DNA of 64,000 nt from Palaemon carinicauda (lineage: Eukaryota; Arthropoda; Malacostraca; Decapoda; Palaemonidae), in assembly GCF_036898095.1 (NCBI RefSeq), contig NC_090768.1:53543879-53607878 (forward strand). Direction: 5' to 3'. Shown here piece after piece: positions 25,308 to 38,792 of this stretch. The position numbers and the translations under genes were made by a program. The notes under the pieces were generated by a model. The model was not told where the DNA came from, did no database searches, and saw only the letters and a list, made by a program, of their open reading frames with translations. The number at the start of each line of letters is the position of its first letter. The first letter of the stretch is position 1.

Positions 25308-28300
25308 AATAACTTTCTGGTGGTTCTGTTGGAAAAATCTAGATGACTGGCTTTGCAGAGGGAAAAGCTTGGCTTACTCTAGTATGCTATGTTTCCTGAT
25401 AAAAAGGTACAGGCTTTTTGTCAGGTGAACAAACGTCAGATATCTAGATATATTCTTTCAGAAACTATCTTTCTGGTGGTTCTGTTGGAATAATCTAGAT
25501 GACTGACTTTGCAGAGGGAAAAGCTTGGCTTATTCTAGAATGCTATGTTTCCTGATACTATCTTTCTGGTGGTTCTGTTGGAATAACCTACATGACTGGC
25601 TTTGCAAAGGGAAAAGCTTGGCTTATTCTAGTATGCTATGTTTCCTGATGAAATGGTACAGGCTTTTTGTCAGGTGAACAAATGTCAGTATTCTAGATAT
25701 ATTCTTTCAGAAACAATCTTTCTGGTGGTTCTGTTGGAATAATCTAGATGACTGGCTTTGCAGAGGGAAAAGCTTGGCTTACTCTAGTATGCTATGTTTT
25801 CTGATAATATCTTTCTGGTGGTTCTGTTGGAATAAACTACAGAACTGGCTTTGCAGAGGGAAAAGCTTGGCTTATTCTAGTATGCTTTGTTTCCTGATGA
25901 AAAGGTACAGGCTTTTTGTCAGGTGAACAAACGTCAGATATCTAGATATATTCTTTCAGAAAATATCTTTCTGGTGGTTCTGTTGGAATAATCTAGGTGA
26001 CTGGCTTTGCAGAGGGAAAAGCTTTGCTTATTCTAGCATGCCATGTTTCCTGATACCATCTTTCTGGTGGTAGTGTTGGAATACCCTAAAGGACTGGCTT
26101 TGCAGAGGGAAAAGCTTGGCTTATTCTAGTATGCTATGTTTCCTGATGAAAAAGTACAGGCTTTTTGTCAGGTGAACAAACGTCGGATATCTAAATTTAT
26201 TCTTTCAGAAACAATCTTTCTGGTGGTTCTGTTGGAATAATCTAGATGACTGGCTTTGCAGAGGGAAAAGCTTGGCTTATTCTAGAATGCTATGTTTCCT
26301 GATACTATCTCTCTGGTGGTTCTGTTGGAATACCCTAAAGGACTGGCTTTGCAGAGGGAAAAGCTTGGCTTATTTTAGTATGCTATGTTTCCTGATGAAA
26401 AGGTACACGCTTTTTGTCAGGTAAACAAACGTCAGATATCTAGATATATTCTTTCAGAAACAATCTTTCTGGTGGTTCTGCTGGAATATTCTAGATGACT
26501 GGCTTTGCAGAGGGAAAAGCTTGGCTTATTCTAGCATGCTATGTTTACTCATACTATCTTTCTGGTTGTTCTGTTGGAATAAACTACAGAACTGGCTTTG
26601 CAGAGGGAAAAGCTTCGCTTATTCTAGTATGCTATGTTTCCTGATGAAAAGGTACAGGCTTTTTGTCAGGTGAACAAACGTCAGATATCTAGATCTATTC
26701 TTTCAGAAACTATCTTTCTGGTGGTTCTGTTGGAATAATCTAGATGACTGGTTTTGCAGAGGGAAAAGCTTGGCTTATTCTAGAATGCTATGTTTCCTGA
26801 TACTATCTCTCTGGTGGTTCTGTTGGAATACCCTAAAGGACTGGCTTTGCAGAGGGAAAAACTTGGCTTATTTTAGTATGCTATGTTTCCTGATGAAAAG
26901 GTACACGCTTTTTGTCAGGTAAACAAACGTCAGATATCTAGATATATTCTTTCAGAAACAATCTTTCAGGTGGTTCTGTTGGAATAATCTAGATGACTGG
27001 CTTAGCAGAGGGAAAAGCTTGGCTTACTCTAGTATGCTATGTTTACTCATATTATCTTTCTGGTGGTTCTGTTAGAATAACCTACAGGACTGGCTTTGCA
27101 GAGGGAAAAGCTTGGCTTATTCTAGTATGCTGTTTCCTGATAAAAAGGTACAGGCTTTTTGTCAGGTGAAAAAACGTTAGATATCTAGAAATATTCTTTC
27201 AGAAACTATCTTTCTGGTGGTTCTGGAGGAATAATCTAGATGACTGGCTTTGCAGAGGGAAAAGCTTGGCTTATTCTAGCATGCCATGTTTCCTGATACC
27301 ATCTTTCTGGTGGTAGTGTTGGAATAAACCATAGAACTGGCTTTGCAGAGGGAAAAGCTTGGCTTATTCTAGTATGCTATGTTCCCTGATGAAAAGGTAC
27401 AGGCTTTTTGTCAGGTGAACAAACGTCAGATATCTAGATCTATTCTTTCAGAAACTATCTTTCTGGTGGTTCTGTTGGAATAATCTAGATGACTGACTTT
27501 GCAGAGGGAAAAGCTTGGCTTATTCTAGAATGCTATGTTTCCTGATACTATCTTTCTGGTGGTTCTGTTGGAATAACCTACATGACTGGCTTTGGAAAGG
27601 GAAAAGCTTGGCTTATTCTAGTATGCTATGTTTCCTGATGAAAAGGTACAGGCTTTTTGTCAGGTGAACAAATGTCAGTATTCTAGATATATTCTTTCAG
27701 AAACAATCTTTCTGGTGGTTCTGTTGGAATAATCTAGATGACTGGCTTTGCAGAGGGAAAAGCTTGGCTTACTCTAGTATGCTATGTTTCCTGATACTAT
27801 CTTTCTGGTGGTTCTGTTGGAATAAACTACAGAACTGGCTTTGCAGAGGGAAAAGCTTGGCTTATCCTAGAATGCTAGGTTTCCTGATACTATCTTTCTG
27901 GTAGTTCTGTTGGAATAAACTACAAAACTGGCTTTGCAGTGGGAAAAGCTTGGCTTATTCTGGTACGCTATGTTTCCTGATACTATCTTTCTGGTGGTTC
28001 TGTTGGAATAAACTACAGAACTGGCTTTGCAGAGGGAAAAGCTTGGCTTATCCTAGAATGCTAGGTTTCCTGATACTATCTTTCTGGTGGTTCTGTTGGA
28101 ATAAACTACAAAACTGGCTTTGCAGTGGGAAAAGCTTGGCTTATTCTGGTACGCTATGTTTCCTGATACTATCTTTCTGGTGGTTCTGTTGGAATAAACT
28201 ACAGAACTGGCTTTGCAGAGGGAAAAGCTTGGCTTATTCTAGTATGCTTTGTTTCCTGATGAAAAGGTACAGGCTTTTTGTCAGGTGAACAAACGTCAGA

Positions 28301-28320
28301 TATCTAGATATATTCTTTCA
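25308..28320 (+). repeat. 3.0-kb duplicated block, copy 2
   Basis: Head-to-tail partner of the preceding block, also ending in an A-only run (about 27,766-28,245). After about 28,320 the sequence leaves the duplicated consensus and enters a region with many small deletions. Confidence 0.88.
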
Positions 28321-30340
28321 GAAAATATCTTTCTGGTGGTTCTGTTGGAATAATCTAGATGACTGGCTTTGCAGAGGGAAAAGCTTGCTTATTCTAGTAT
28401 GCTATGTTTCCTGATGAAAAGGTACAGCTTTTTGTCAGGTGAACAAACGTCAGATATCTAGATCTATTCTTTCAGAACTATCTTCCTGGTGGTTCTGTTG
28501 GAATAATCTAGATGACTGGCTTTGCAGAGGGAAAAGCTTGGCTTATTCTAGTATGCTATGTTTCCTGATGAAAAGGTACTGGCTTTTTGTCAGGTGAACA
28601 AACGTCAGATATCTAGATCTATTCTTTCAGAAACTATCTTTCTGGTGGTTCTGTTGGAATAATCTAGATGACTGGCTTTGCAGAGGGAAAAGCTTGGCTT
28701 ACTCTAGTATGCTATGTTTCCTGATACTATCTCTCTGGTGGTTCTGTTGGAATAACCTACAGGACTGGCTTTGCAGAGGAAAAGCTTGGCTTATTCTAGT
28801 ATGCTGTTTCCTGATGAAAAGGTACAGGCTTTTTGTCAGGTGAACAAACGTCAGATATCTAGAATATTCTTTCAGAAACTATCTTTCTGGTGGTTCTGTT
28901 GGAATAATCTAGATGACTGGCTTTGCAGAGGGAAAAGCTTGGCTTATTCTAGCATGCCATGTTTCCTGATACCATCTTTCTGGTGGTTGTTGGAATAAAC
29001 CATAGAACTGGCTTTGCAGAGGGAAAAGCTTGGCTTATTCTAGTATGCTATGTTCCCTGATGAAAAGGTACAGGCTTTTTGTCAGGTGAACAAACGTCAG
29101 ATATCTAGATCTATTCTTTCAGAAACTATCTTTCTGGTGGTTCTGTTGGAATAATCTAGATGACTGACTTTGCAGAGGGAAAAGCTTGGCTTATTCTAGA
29201 ATGCTATGTTTCCTGATACTATCTTTCTGGTGGTTCTGTTGGAATAACCTACATGACTGGCTTTGGAAAGGGAAAAGCTTGGCTTATTCTAGTATGCTAT
29301 GTTTCCTGATGAAAAGGTACAGGCTTTTTGTCAGGTGAACAAATGTCAGTATTCTAGATATATTCTTTCAGAAACAATCTTTCTGGTGGTTCTGTTGGAA
29401 TAATCTAGATGACTGGCTTTGCAGAGGGAAAAGCTTGGCTTACTCTAGTATGCTATGTTTCCTGATACTATCTTTCTGGTGGTTCTGTTGGAATAAACTA
29501 CAGAACTGGCTTTGCAGAGGGAAAAGCTTGGCTTATTCTAGATGCTAGGTTTCCTGATACTATCTTTCTGGTAGTTCTGTTGGAATAAACTACAAAACTG
29601 GCTTTGCAGTGAAAAGCTTGGCTATTCTGATACGCTATTCTTTCAGATACTATCTTTCTGGTGGTTCTGTTGGAATAATCTACAGACTGGCTTTGCAGAG
29701 GGAAAAGCTTGGCTTATCTAGATGCTAGTTTCCTGATACTATCTTTCTGGTGGTTCTGTTGGAATAAACTACAAAACTGGCTTTGCAGAGGGAAAAGCTT
29801 GGCTTATTCTAGGTACGCTATGTTTCCTGATACTATCTTTCTGGTGGTTCTGTTGGAATAAACTACAGAACTGGCTTTGCAGAGGGAAAAGCTTGGCTTA
29901 TTCTAGTATGCTTTGTTTCCTGATGAAAAGGTACAGGCTTTTTGTCAGGTGAACAAACGTCAGATATCTAGATATATTCTTTCAGAAAATATCTTTCTGG
30001 TGGTTCTGTTGGAATAATCTAGATGACTGGCTTTGCAGAGGGAAAAGCTTGGCTTATTCTAGTATGCTATGTTTCCTGATGAAAAGGTACAAGCTTTTTG
30101 TCAGGTGAACAAACGTCAGATATCTAGATCTATTCTTTCAGATACTATCTTCCTGGTGGTTCTGTTGGAATAATCTAGATGACTGGCTTTGCAGAGGGAA
30201 AAGCTTGGCTTATTCTAGTATGCTATGTTTCCTGATGAAAAGGTACTGGCTTTTTGTCATGTGAACAAACGTCAGATATCTAGATCTATTCTTTCAGAAA
30301 CTATCTTTCCTGGTGGTTCTGTTGGAATAATCTAGATGAC
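28320..30340 (+). repeat. Indel-rich satellite stretch
   Basis: Still A/B satellite, but with an unusual density of one- to three-base deletions. Examples are 'gaaaagcttgctt' (about 28,378), 'ggtacagctttttg' (about 28,418), 'cagtgaaaagc' (about 29,608) and 'ggcttatctagatgc' (about 29,710). These break the otherwise constant monomer lengths. A degenerate A-only run sits at about 29,440-29,880. Confidence 0.8.
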
Positions 30341-31666
30341 TGGCTTAGCAGAGGGAAAAGCTTGGCTTACTCTAGTATGCTATGTTTACTCATATTATCT
30401 TTCTGGTGGTTCTGTTAGAATAACCTACAGGACTGGCTTTGCAGAGGGAAAAGCTTGGCTTATTCTAGTATGCTGTTTCCTGATAAAAAGGTACAGGCTT
30501 TTTGTCAGGTGAAAAAACGTTAGATATCTAGAAATATTCTTTCAGAAACTATCTTTCTGGTGGTTCTGGAGGAATAATCTAGATGACTGGCTTTGCAGAG
30601 GGAAAAGCTTGGCTTATTCTAGCATGCCATGTTTCCTGATACCATCTTTCTGGTGGTAGTGTTGGAATAAACCATAGAACTGGCTTTGCAGAGGGAAAAG
30701 CTTGGCTTATTCTAGTATGCTATGTTCCCTGATGAAAAGGTACAGGCTTTTTGTCAGGTGAACAAACGTCAGATATCTAGATCTATTCTTTCAGAAACTA
30801 TCTTTCTGGTGGTTCTGTTGGAATAATCTAGATGACTGACTTTGCAGAGGGAAAAGCTTGGCTTATTCTAGAATGCTATGTTTCCTGATACTATCTTTCT
30901 GGTGGTTCTGTTGGAATAACCTACATGACTGGCTTTGGAAAGGGAAAAGCTTGGCTTATTCTAGTATGCTATGTTTCCTGATGAAAAGGTACAGGCTTTT
31001 TGTCAGGTGAACAAATGTCAGTATTCTAGATATATTCTTTCAGAAACAATCTTTCTGGTGGTTCTGTTGGAATAATCTAGATGACTGGCTTTGCAGAGGG
31101 AAAAGCTTGGCTTACTCTAGTATGCTATGTTTCCTGATACTATCTTTCTGGTGGTTCTGTTGGAATAAACTACAGAACTGGCTTTGCAGAGGGAAAAGCT
31201 TGGCTTATCCTAGAATGCTAGGTTTCCTGATACTATCTTTCTGGTAGTTCTGTTGGAATAAACTACAAAACTGGCTTTGCAGTGGGAAAAGCTTGGCTTA
31301 TTCTGGTACGCTATGTTTCCTGATACTATCTTTCTGGTGGTTCTGTTGGAATAAACTACAGAACTGGCTTTGCAGAGGGAAAAGCTTGGCTTATCCTAGA
31401 ATGCTAGGTTTCCTGATACTATCTTTCTGGTGGTTCTGTTGGAATAAACTACAAAACTGGCTTTGCAGTGGGAAAAGCTTGGCTTATTCTGGTACGCTAT
31501 GTTTCCTGATACTATCTTTCTGGTGGTTCTGTTGGAATAAACTACAGAACTGGCTTTGCAGAGGGAAAAGCTTGGCTTATTCTAGTATGCTTTGTTTCCT
31601 GATGAAAAGGTACAGGCTTTTTGTCAGGTGAACAAACGTCAGATATCTAGATATATTCTTTCAGAA

Positions 31667-34420
31667 AATAACTTTCTGGTGGTTCTGTTGGAAAAATCTA
31701 GATGACTGGCTTTGCAGAGGGAAAAGCTTGGCTTACTCTAGTATGCTATGTTTCCTGATAAAAAGGTACAGGCTTTTTGTCAGGTGAACAAACGTCAGAT
31801 ATCTAGATATATTCTTTCAGAAACTATCTTTCTGGTGGTTCTGTTGGAATAATCTAGATGACTGACTTTGCAGAGGGAAAAGCTTGGCTTATTCTAGAAT
31901 GCTATGTTTCCTGATACTATCTTTCTGGTGGTTCTGTTGGAATAACCTACATGACTGGCTTTGCAAAGGGAAAAGCTTGGCTTATTCTAGTATGCTATGT
32001 TTCCTGATGAAATGGTACAGGCTTTTTGTCAGGTGAACAAATGTCAGTATTCTAGATATATTCTTTCAGAAACAATCTTTCTGGTGGTTCTGTTGGAATA
32101 ATCTAGATGACTGGCTTTGCAGAGGGAAAAGCTTGGCTTACTCTAGTATGCTATGTTTTCTGATAATATCTTTCTGGTGGTTCTGTTGGAATAAACTACA
32201 GAACTGGCTTTGCAGAGGGAAAAGCTTGGCTTATTCTAGTATGCTTTGTTTCCTGATGAAAAGGTACAGGCTTTTTGTCAGGTGAACAAACGTCAGATAT
32301 CTAGATATATTCTTTCAGAAAATATCTTTCTGGTGGTTCTGTTGGAATAATCTAGGTGACTGGCTTTGCAGAGGGAAAAGCTTTGCTTATTCTAGCATGC
32401 CATGTTTCCTGATACCATCTTTCTGGTGGTAGTGTTGGAATACCCTAAAGGACTGGCTTTGCAGAGGGAAAAGCTTGGCTTATTCTAGTATGCTATGTTT
32501 CCTGATGAAAAAGTACAGGCTTTTTGTCAGGTGAACAAACGTCGGATATCTAAATTTATTCTTTCAGAAACAATCTTTCTGGTGGTTCTGTTGGAATAAT
32601 CTAGATGACTGGCTTTGCAGAGGGAAAAGCTTGGCTTATTCTAGAATGCTATGTTTCCTGATACTATCTCTCTGGTGGTTCTGTTGGAATACCCTAAAGG
32701 ACTGGCTTTGCAGAGGGAAAAGCTTGGCTTATTTTAGTATGCTATGTTTCCTGATGAAAAGGTACACGCTTTTTGTCAGGTAAACAAACGTCAGATATCT
32801 AGATATATTCTTTCAGAAACAATCTTTCTGGTGGTTCTGCTGGAATATTCTAGATGACTGGCTTTGCAGAGGGAAAAGCTTGGCTTATTCTAGCATGCTA
32901 TGTTTACTCATACTATCTTTCTGGTTGTTCTGTTGGAATAAACTACAGAACTGGCTTTGCAGAGGGAAAAGCTTCGCTTATTCTAGTATGCTATGTTTCC
33001 TGATGAAAAGGTACAGGCTTTTTGTCAGGTGAACAAACGTCAGATATCTAGATCTATTCTTTCAGAAACTATCTTTCTGGTGGTTCTGTTGGAATAATCT
33101 AGATGACTGGTTTTGCAGAGGGAAAAGCTTGGCTTACTCTAGTATGCTATGTTTACTCATATTATCTTTCTGGTGGTTCTGTTAGAATAACCTACAGGAC
33201 TGGCTTTGCAGAGGGAAAAGCTTGGCTTATTCTAGTATGCTGTTTCCTGATAAAAAGGTACAGGCTTTTTGTCAGGTGAAAAAACGTTAGATATCTAGAA
33301 ATATTCTTTCAGAAACTATCTTTCTGGTGGTTCTGGAGGAATAATCTAGATGACTGGCTTTGCAGAGGGAAAAGCTTGGCTTATTCTAGCATGCCATGTT
33401 TCCTGATACCATCTTTCTGGTGGTAGTGTTGGAATAAACCATAGAACTGGCTTTGCAGAGGGAAAAGCTTGGCTTATTCTAGTATGCTATGTTCCCTGAT
33501 GAAAAGGTACAGGCTTTTTGTCAGGTGAACAAACGTCAGATATCTAGATCTATTCTTTCAGAAACTATCTTTCTGGTGGTTCTGTTGGAATAATCTAGAT
33601 GACTGACTTTGCAGAGGGAAAAGCTTGGCTTATTCTAGAATGCTATGTTTCCTGATACTATCTTTCTGGTGGTTCTGTTGGAATAACCTACATGACTGGC
33701 TTTGCAAAGGGAAAAGCTTGGCTTATTCTAGTATGCTATGTTTCCTGATGAAAAGGTACAGGCTTTTTGTCAGGTGAACAAATGTCAGTATTCTAGATAT
33801 ATTCTTTCAGAAACAATCTTTCTGGTGGTTCTGTTGGAATAATCTAGATGACTGGCTTTGCAGAGGGAAAAGCTTGGCTTACTCTAGTATGCTATGTTTC
33901 CTGATACTATCTTTCTGGTGGTTCTGTTGGAATAAACTACAGAACTGGCTTTGCAGAGGGAAAAGCTTGGCTTATCCTAGAATGCTAGGTTTCCTGATAC
34001 TATCTTTCTGGTAGTTCTGTTGGAATAAACTACAAAACTGGCTTTGCAGTGGGAAAAGCTTGGCTTATTCTGGTACGCTATGTTTCCTGATACTATCTTT
34101 CTGGTGGTTCTGTTGGAATAAACTACAGAACTGGCTTTGCAGAGGGAAAAGCTTGGCTTATCCTAGAATGCTAGGTTTCCTGATACTATCTTTCTGGTGG
34201 TTCTGTTGGAATAAACTACAAAACTGGCTTTGCAGTGGGAAAAGCTTGGCTTATTCTGGTACGCTATGTTTCCTGATACTATCTTTCTGGTGGTTCTGTT
34301 GGAATAAACTACAGAACTGGCTTTGCAGAGGGAAAAGCTTGGCTTATTCTAGTATGCTTTGTTTCCTGATGAAAAGGTACAGGCTTTTTGTCAGGTGAAC
34401 AAACGTCAGATATCTAGATA
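31667..34420 (+). repeat. 3.0-kb duplicated block, copy 3, lacking one dimer
   Basis: Starts with the same 'aataactttc' variant as the other two copies and ends with an A-only run (about 33,876-34,355). The distance from the A-run near 31,293 to that near 34,060 is 2,767 bp, which is 249 bp less than 3,016. The missing dimer maps to about 33,120-33,135, where 'gactggttttgcag' runs directly into 'cttactctagtatgc' plus the 'tttactcat' variant. Confidence 0.85.
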
Positions 34421-34689
34421 TATTCTTTCAGAAAATATCTTTCTGGTGGTTCTGTTGGAATAATCTAGATGACTGGCTTTGGAGAGGGAAAAGCTTTGCT
34501 TATTCTAGTATGCTATGTTTCCTGATGAAAAGGTACAAGCTTTTTGTCAGGTGAACAAACGTCAGATATCTAGATCTATTCTTTCAGATACTATCTTCCT
34601 GGTGGTTCTGTTGGAATAATCTAGATGACTGGCTTTGCAGAGGGAAAAGCTTCGCTTATTCTAGTATGCTATGTTTCCTGATGAAAAAG

Positions 34690-37600
34690 TACAGGCTTTT
34701 TGTCAGGTGAACAAACGTCAGATATCTAGATATATTCTTTCAGAAAATATCTTTCTGGTGGTTCTGTTGGAATAATCTAGATGACTGGCTTTGCAGAGGG
34801 AAAAGCTTGGCTTATTCTAGCATGCTATGTTTCCTCATACTATCTTTCTGGTGGTTCTGTTGGAATAAACTACGGAACTGGCTTTGCAGAGGGAAAAGCT
34901 TGGCTTATTCTAGTATGCTATGTTTCCTGATGAAAAGGTACAGACTTTTTGTCAGGTGAACAAACGTCAGATATCTAGATATATTCTTTCAGAAAATATC
35001 TTTCTGGTGGTTCTTTTGGAATAATCTAGATGACTGGCTTTGCAGAGGGAAAAGCTTCGCTTATTCTAGTATGCTATGTTTCCTGATGAAAAGGTACAGG
35101 CTTTTTGTCAGGTGAACAAACGTCAGATATCTAGATATATTCTTTCAGAAACAATCTTTCTGGTGGTTCTGTTGGAATAATCTAGATGACTGGCTTTGCA
35201 GAGGGAAAAGCTTGGCTTATTCTAGAAAGCTATGTTTCCTGATACTATCTCTCTGGTGGTTCTGTTGGAATAACCTACAGGACTGGCTTTGCAGAGGGAA
35301 AAGCTTGGCTTATTCTAGTATGCTATGTTTCTGATGAAAAAGTACAGGCTTTTCGTCAGGTGAACAAACGTCGGATATCTAATTTTATTCTTTCAGAAAC
35401 TATCTTTCTGGTGGTTCAGTTGGTATAATCTAGATGACTGGCTTTGCAGTGGGAAAAGCTTGGCTTATTCTAGAATGCTATGTTTCCTGATACTATCTCT
35501 CTGGTGGTTCTGTTGGAATAACCTACAGGACTGGCTTTGCAGAGGGAAAAGCTTGGCTTATTCTAGTATGCTATGTTTCCTGATGAAAAGGTACAGGCTT
35601 TTTGTCAGGTGAACAAACGTCAGATATCTAGATATATTCTTTCAGAAAATATCTTTCTGGTGGTTCTGCTGGAATAATCTAGATGACTGGCTTTGCATAG
35701 GGAAAAGCTTGGCTTACTCTAGTATGCTATGTTTCCTGATACTATCTCTCTGGTGGTTATGTTGGAATAACCTACAGAACTGGCTTTGCAGAGGGAAAAG
35801 CTTGGCTTATTCTAGTATGCTATGTTTCCAGATGAAAAGGTACAGGCTTTTTGTCAAGTGAACAAAGGTCAGATATCTAGATCTATTTTTTCAGATACTA
35901 TCTTTCTGGTGGTTCTGTTGGAATATTCCAGATGACTGGCTTTGCAGAGGGAAACGCTTCGCTTATTCTAGTATGCTATGTTTCCTGATGAAAAGGTACA
36001 GGCTTTTTGTCAGGTGAACAAACGTCAGATATCTAGATCTATTCTTTCAGAAACTATCTTTCTGGTGGTTCTGTTAGAATAATCTAGATGACTGGTTTTG
36101 CAGAGGGAAAAGCTTGGCTTACTCTAGTATGCTATGTTTCCTGATACTATCTCTCTGGTGGTTCTGTTGGAATACCCTAAAGGACTGGCTTTGCAGAGGG
36201 AAAAGCTTGGCTTATTCTAGTATGCTATGTTTCCTGATGAAAAGGTAGAGGCTTTTTGTCAGGTAAACAAACGTCAGATATCTAGATATATTCTTTCAGA
36301 AACAATCTTTCAGGTGGTTCTGTTGGAATAATCTAGATGACTGGCTTTGCAGAGGGAAAAGCTTGGCTTATTCTAGCATGCTATGTTTACTCATACTATC
36401 TTTTTGGTTGTTCTGTTGGAATAAACTACAGAACTGGCTTTGCAGAGGGAAAAGCTTGGCTTATTCTAGTATGCTATGTTTCCTGATGAAAAGGTACAGG
36501 CTTTTTGTCAGGTGAACAAACGTCAGATATCTAGATCTATTCTTTCAGAAACTATCTTTCTGGTGGTTCAGTTGGAATAATCTAGATGACTGGCTTTGCA
36601 GAGGGAAAAGCTTGGCTTATTCTAGAATGCTATGTTTCCTGATACTATCTTTCTGGTGGTTCTGTTGGAATAACCTACAGGACTGGCTTTGCAGAGGGAA
36701 AAGCTTGGCTTATTCTAGTATGCTATGTTTCCTGATGAAAAGGTACACGCTTTTTGTCAGGTGAACAAACGTCGGATATCTAGATCTATTCTTTCAGAAA
36801 CTATCTTTCTGGTGGTTCAGTTGGAATAATCTATATGATTGGCTTTTCAGAGGGAAAAGCTTGGCTTATTCTAGAATGCTATGTTTCCTGATACTATCTC
36901 TCTGGTGGTTCTGTTGGAATAACCTACAGGACTGGCTTTGCAGAGGGAAAAGCTTCGCTTATTCTAATATGCTATGTTTCCTGATGAAAAGGTACAGGCT
37001 TTTTGTCAGGTGAACAAACGTCAGATATCTAGATATATTCTTTCAGAAACTATCTTTCTGGTGGTTCTGGTGGTTCTGTTGGAATAATCTAGATGACTGG
37101 CTTTGCAGAGGGAAAAGCTTTGCTTATTATAGCATGCTATGTTTTCTGATACTATCTTTCTGGTGATTCTGTTGGAATAAACTACAGGACTGGCTTTGCA
37201 GAGGGAAAAGCTTGGCTTATTCTAGTAGGCTATGTTTCCTGATGAAAAGGTACAGGCTTTTTGTCAGGTGAACAAACGTCGGATATCTAGATCTATTCTT
37301 TCAGAAACAATCTTTCTGGTGGTTCTGTTGGAATAATCTAGATGACTGGCTTTGCAGAGGGAAAAGCTTGGCTTACTCTAGTATGCTATGTTTCCTGATA
37401 CTATCTCTCTGGTGGTTCTGTTGGAATAACCTACAGGACTGGCTTGGCAGAGGAAAAAGTTGGCTTATTCTAGTATGCTGTTTCCTGATGAAAAGGTACA
37501 GGCATTTCGTCAGGTGAACAAACGTCAGATATCTAGATCTATTCTTTCAGATACTATCTTTCTGGTGGTTCTGTTGGAATAATCAAGATGACTGGCTTTG

Positions 37601-38735
37601 GAGAGGGAAAAGCTTGGCTTATTCTAGTATGCTATGTTGCCTGATACTATCTTTCTGGTGGTTCTGTTGGAATAACCTACATGACTGGCTTTGCAGAGGG
37701 AAAAGCTTGGCTTATTCTAGTAGGCTATGTTTCCTGATGAAAAGGTACAGGGTTTTTGTCAGGTTAACAAACGTCAGATATCTGGATCTATTCTTTCAGA
37801 AACTATCTTTCTGGGGGTTCTGTTGAAATAATCTAGATGACTGGCTTTGCAGAGGGAAAAGCTTGGCTTACTCTAGTAAGCTATGTTTCCTGATACTATC
37901 TCTCTGGTGGTTCTGTTGGAATAACCTACAGGACTGGCTTTGCAGAGGGAAAAGCTTGGCTTATTCTAGTATGCTATGTTTCCTGATGAAAAGGTACAGG
38001 CTTTTTGTCAGGTGAACAAACGTCGGATATCTAGATCTATTCTTTCAGATACTATCTTTCTGGTGGTTCTGTTGGAATAATCTAGATGACTGGCTTTACA
38101 GAGGGTAAAGCTTGGCTATTATAGCGTGCTATGTTTCCTGATATTATCTTTCTGGTGGTTCTGTTGGAATAACCTACAGGAATGGCTTTGCAGAGGGAAA
38201 TGTTTGGCTTATTCTAGTATGCTATGTTTCCTGATGAAAAAGGACAGGCTTTTTGTCAGGTGAACAAACGTCGGATATCTAGATCTATTCTTTCAGATAC
38301 TATCTTTCTGGTGGTTCTGTTGAAATAATCTAGATGACTGGCTCTGCAGAGGGAAAAGCTTGGCTTATTCTAGCATGCTATGTTTCCTCATACTATCTTT
38401 CTGGTGGTTCTGTTGGAATAACGTAAAGGACTGGCTTTGCAGAGGGAAAAGCTTGGCTTATTCTAGTAGGCTATGTTTCCTGATGAAAAGGTACAGGCTT
38501 TTTGTTAGGTGAACAAACGTCGGATATCTAAATCTATTCTTTCAGATACTATCTTTCTGGTGGTTCTGTTGGAATAATCTAGATGACTGGCTTTGCAGAG
38601 GGAAAAGCTTGGCTTATTCTAGTAGGCTATGTTTCCTGATGAAAAGGTACAGGCTTTTTGTCAGGTGAACAAACGTCAGATACATAGATATATTCTTTCA
38701 GAAACAATCTTTCTGGTGGTTCAGTTGGAATAATC
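34690..38735 (+). repeat. 4-kb block duplicated 8.65 kb downstream, copy 1
   Basis: Rare variants such as 'tacggaactgg' (34,871), 'gttggtataatc' (about 35,419), 'ggttatgttgg' (about 35,756), a 9-bp repeat 'ctggtggttctggtgg' (about 37,060) and 'ggtttttgtcaggttaac' (about 37,751) all recur in the block from about 43,343. The offset is 8,652 bp, becoming 8,653 after a missing C near 35,330. Confidence 0.88.
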
Positions 38736-38792
38736 TAGATGACAGGCTTTGCAGAGGGAAAAGCTTGGCTTATTCTAGAATGCTATGTTTCC

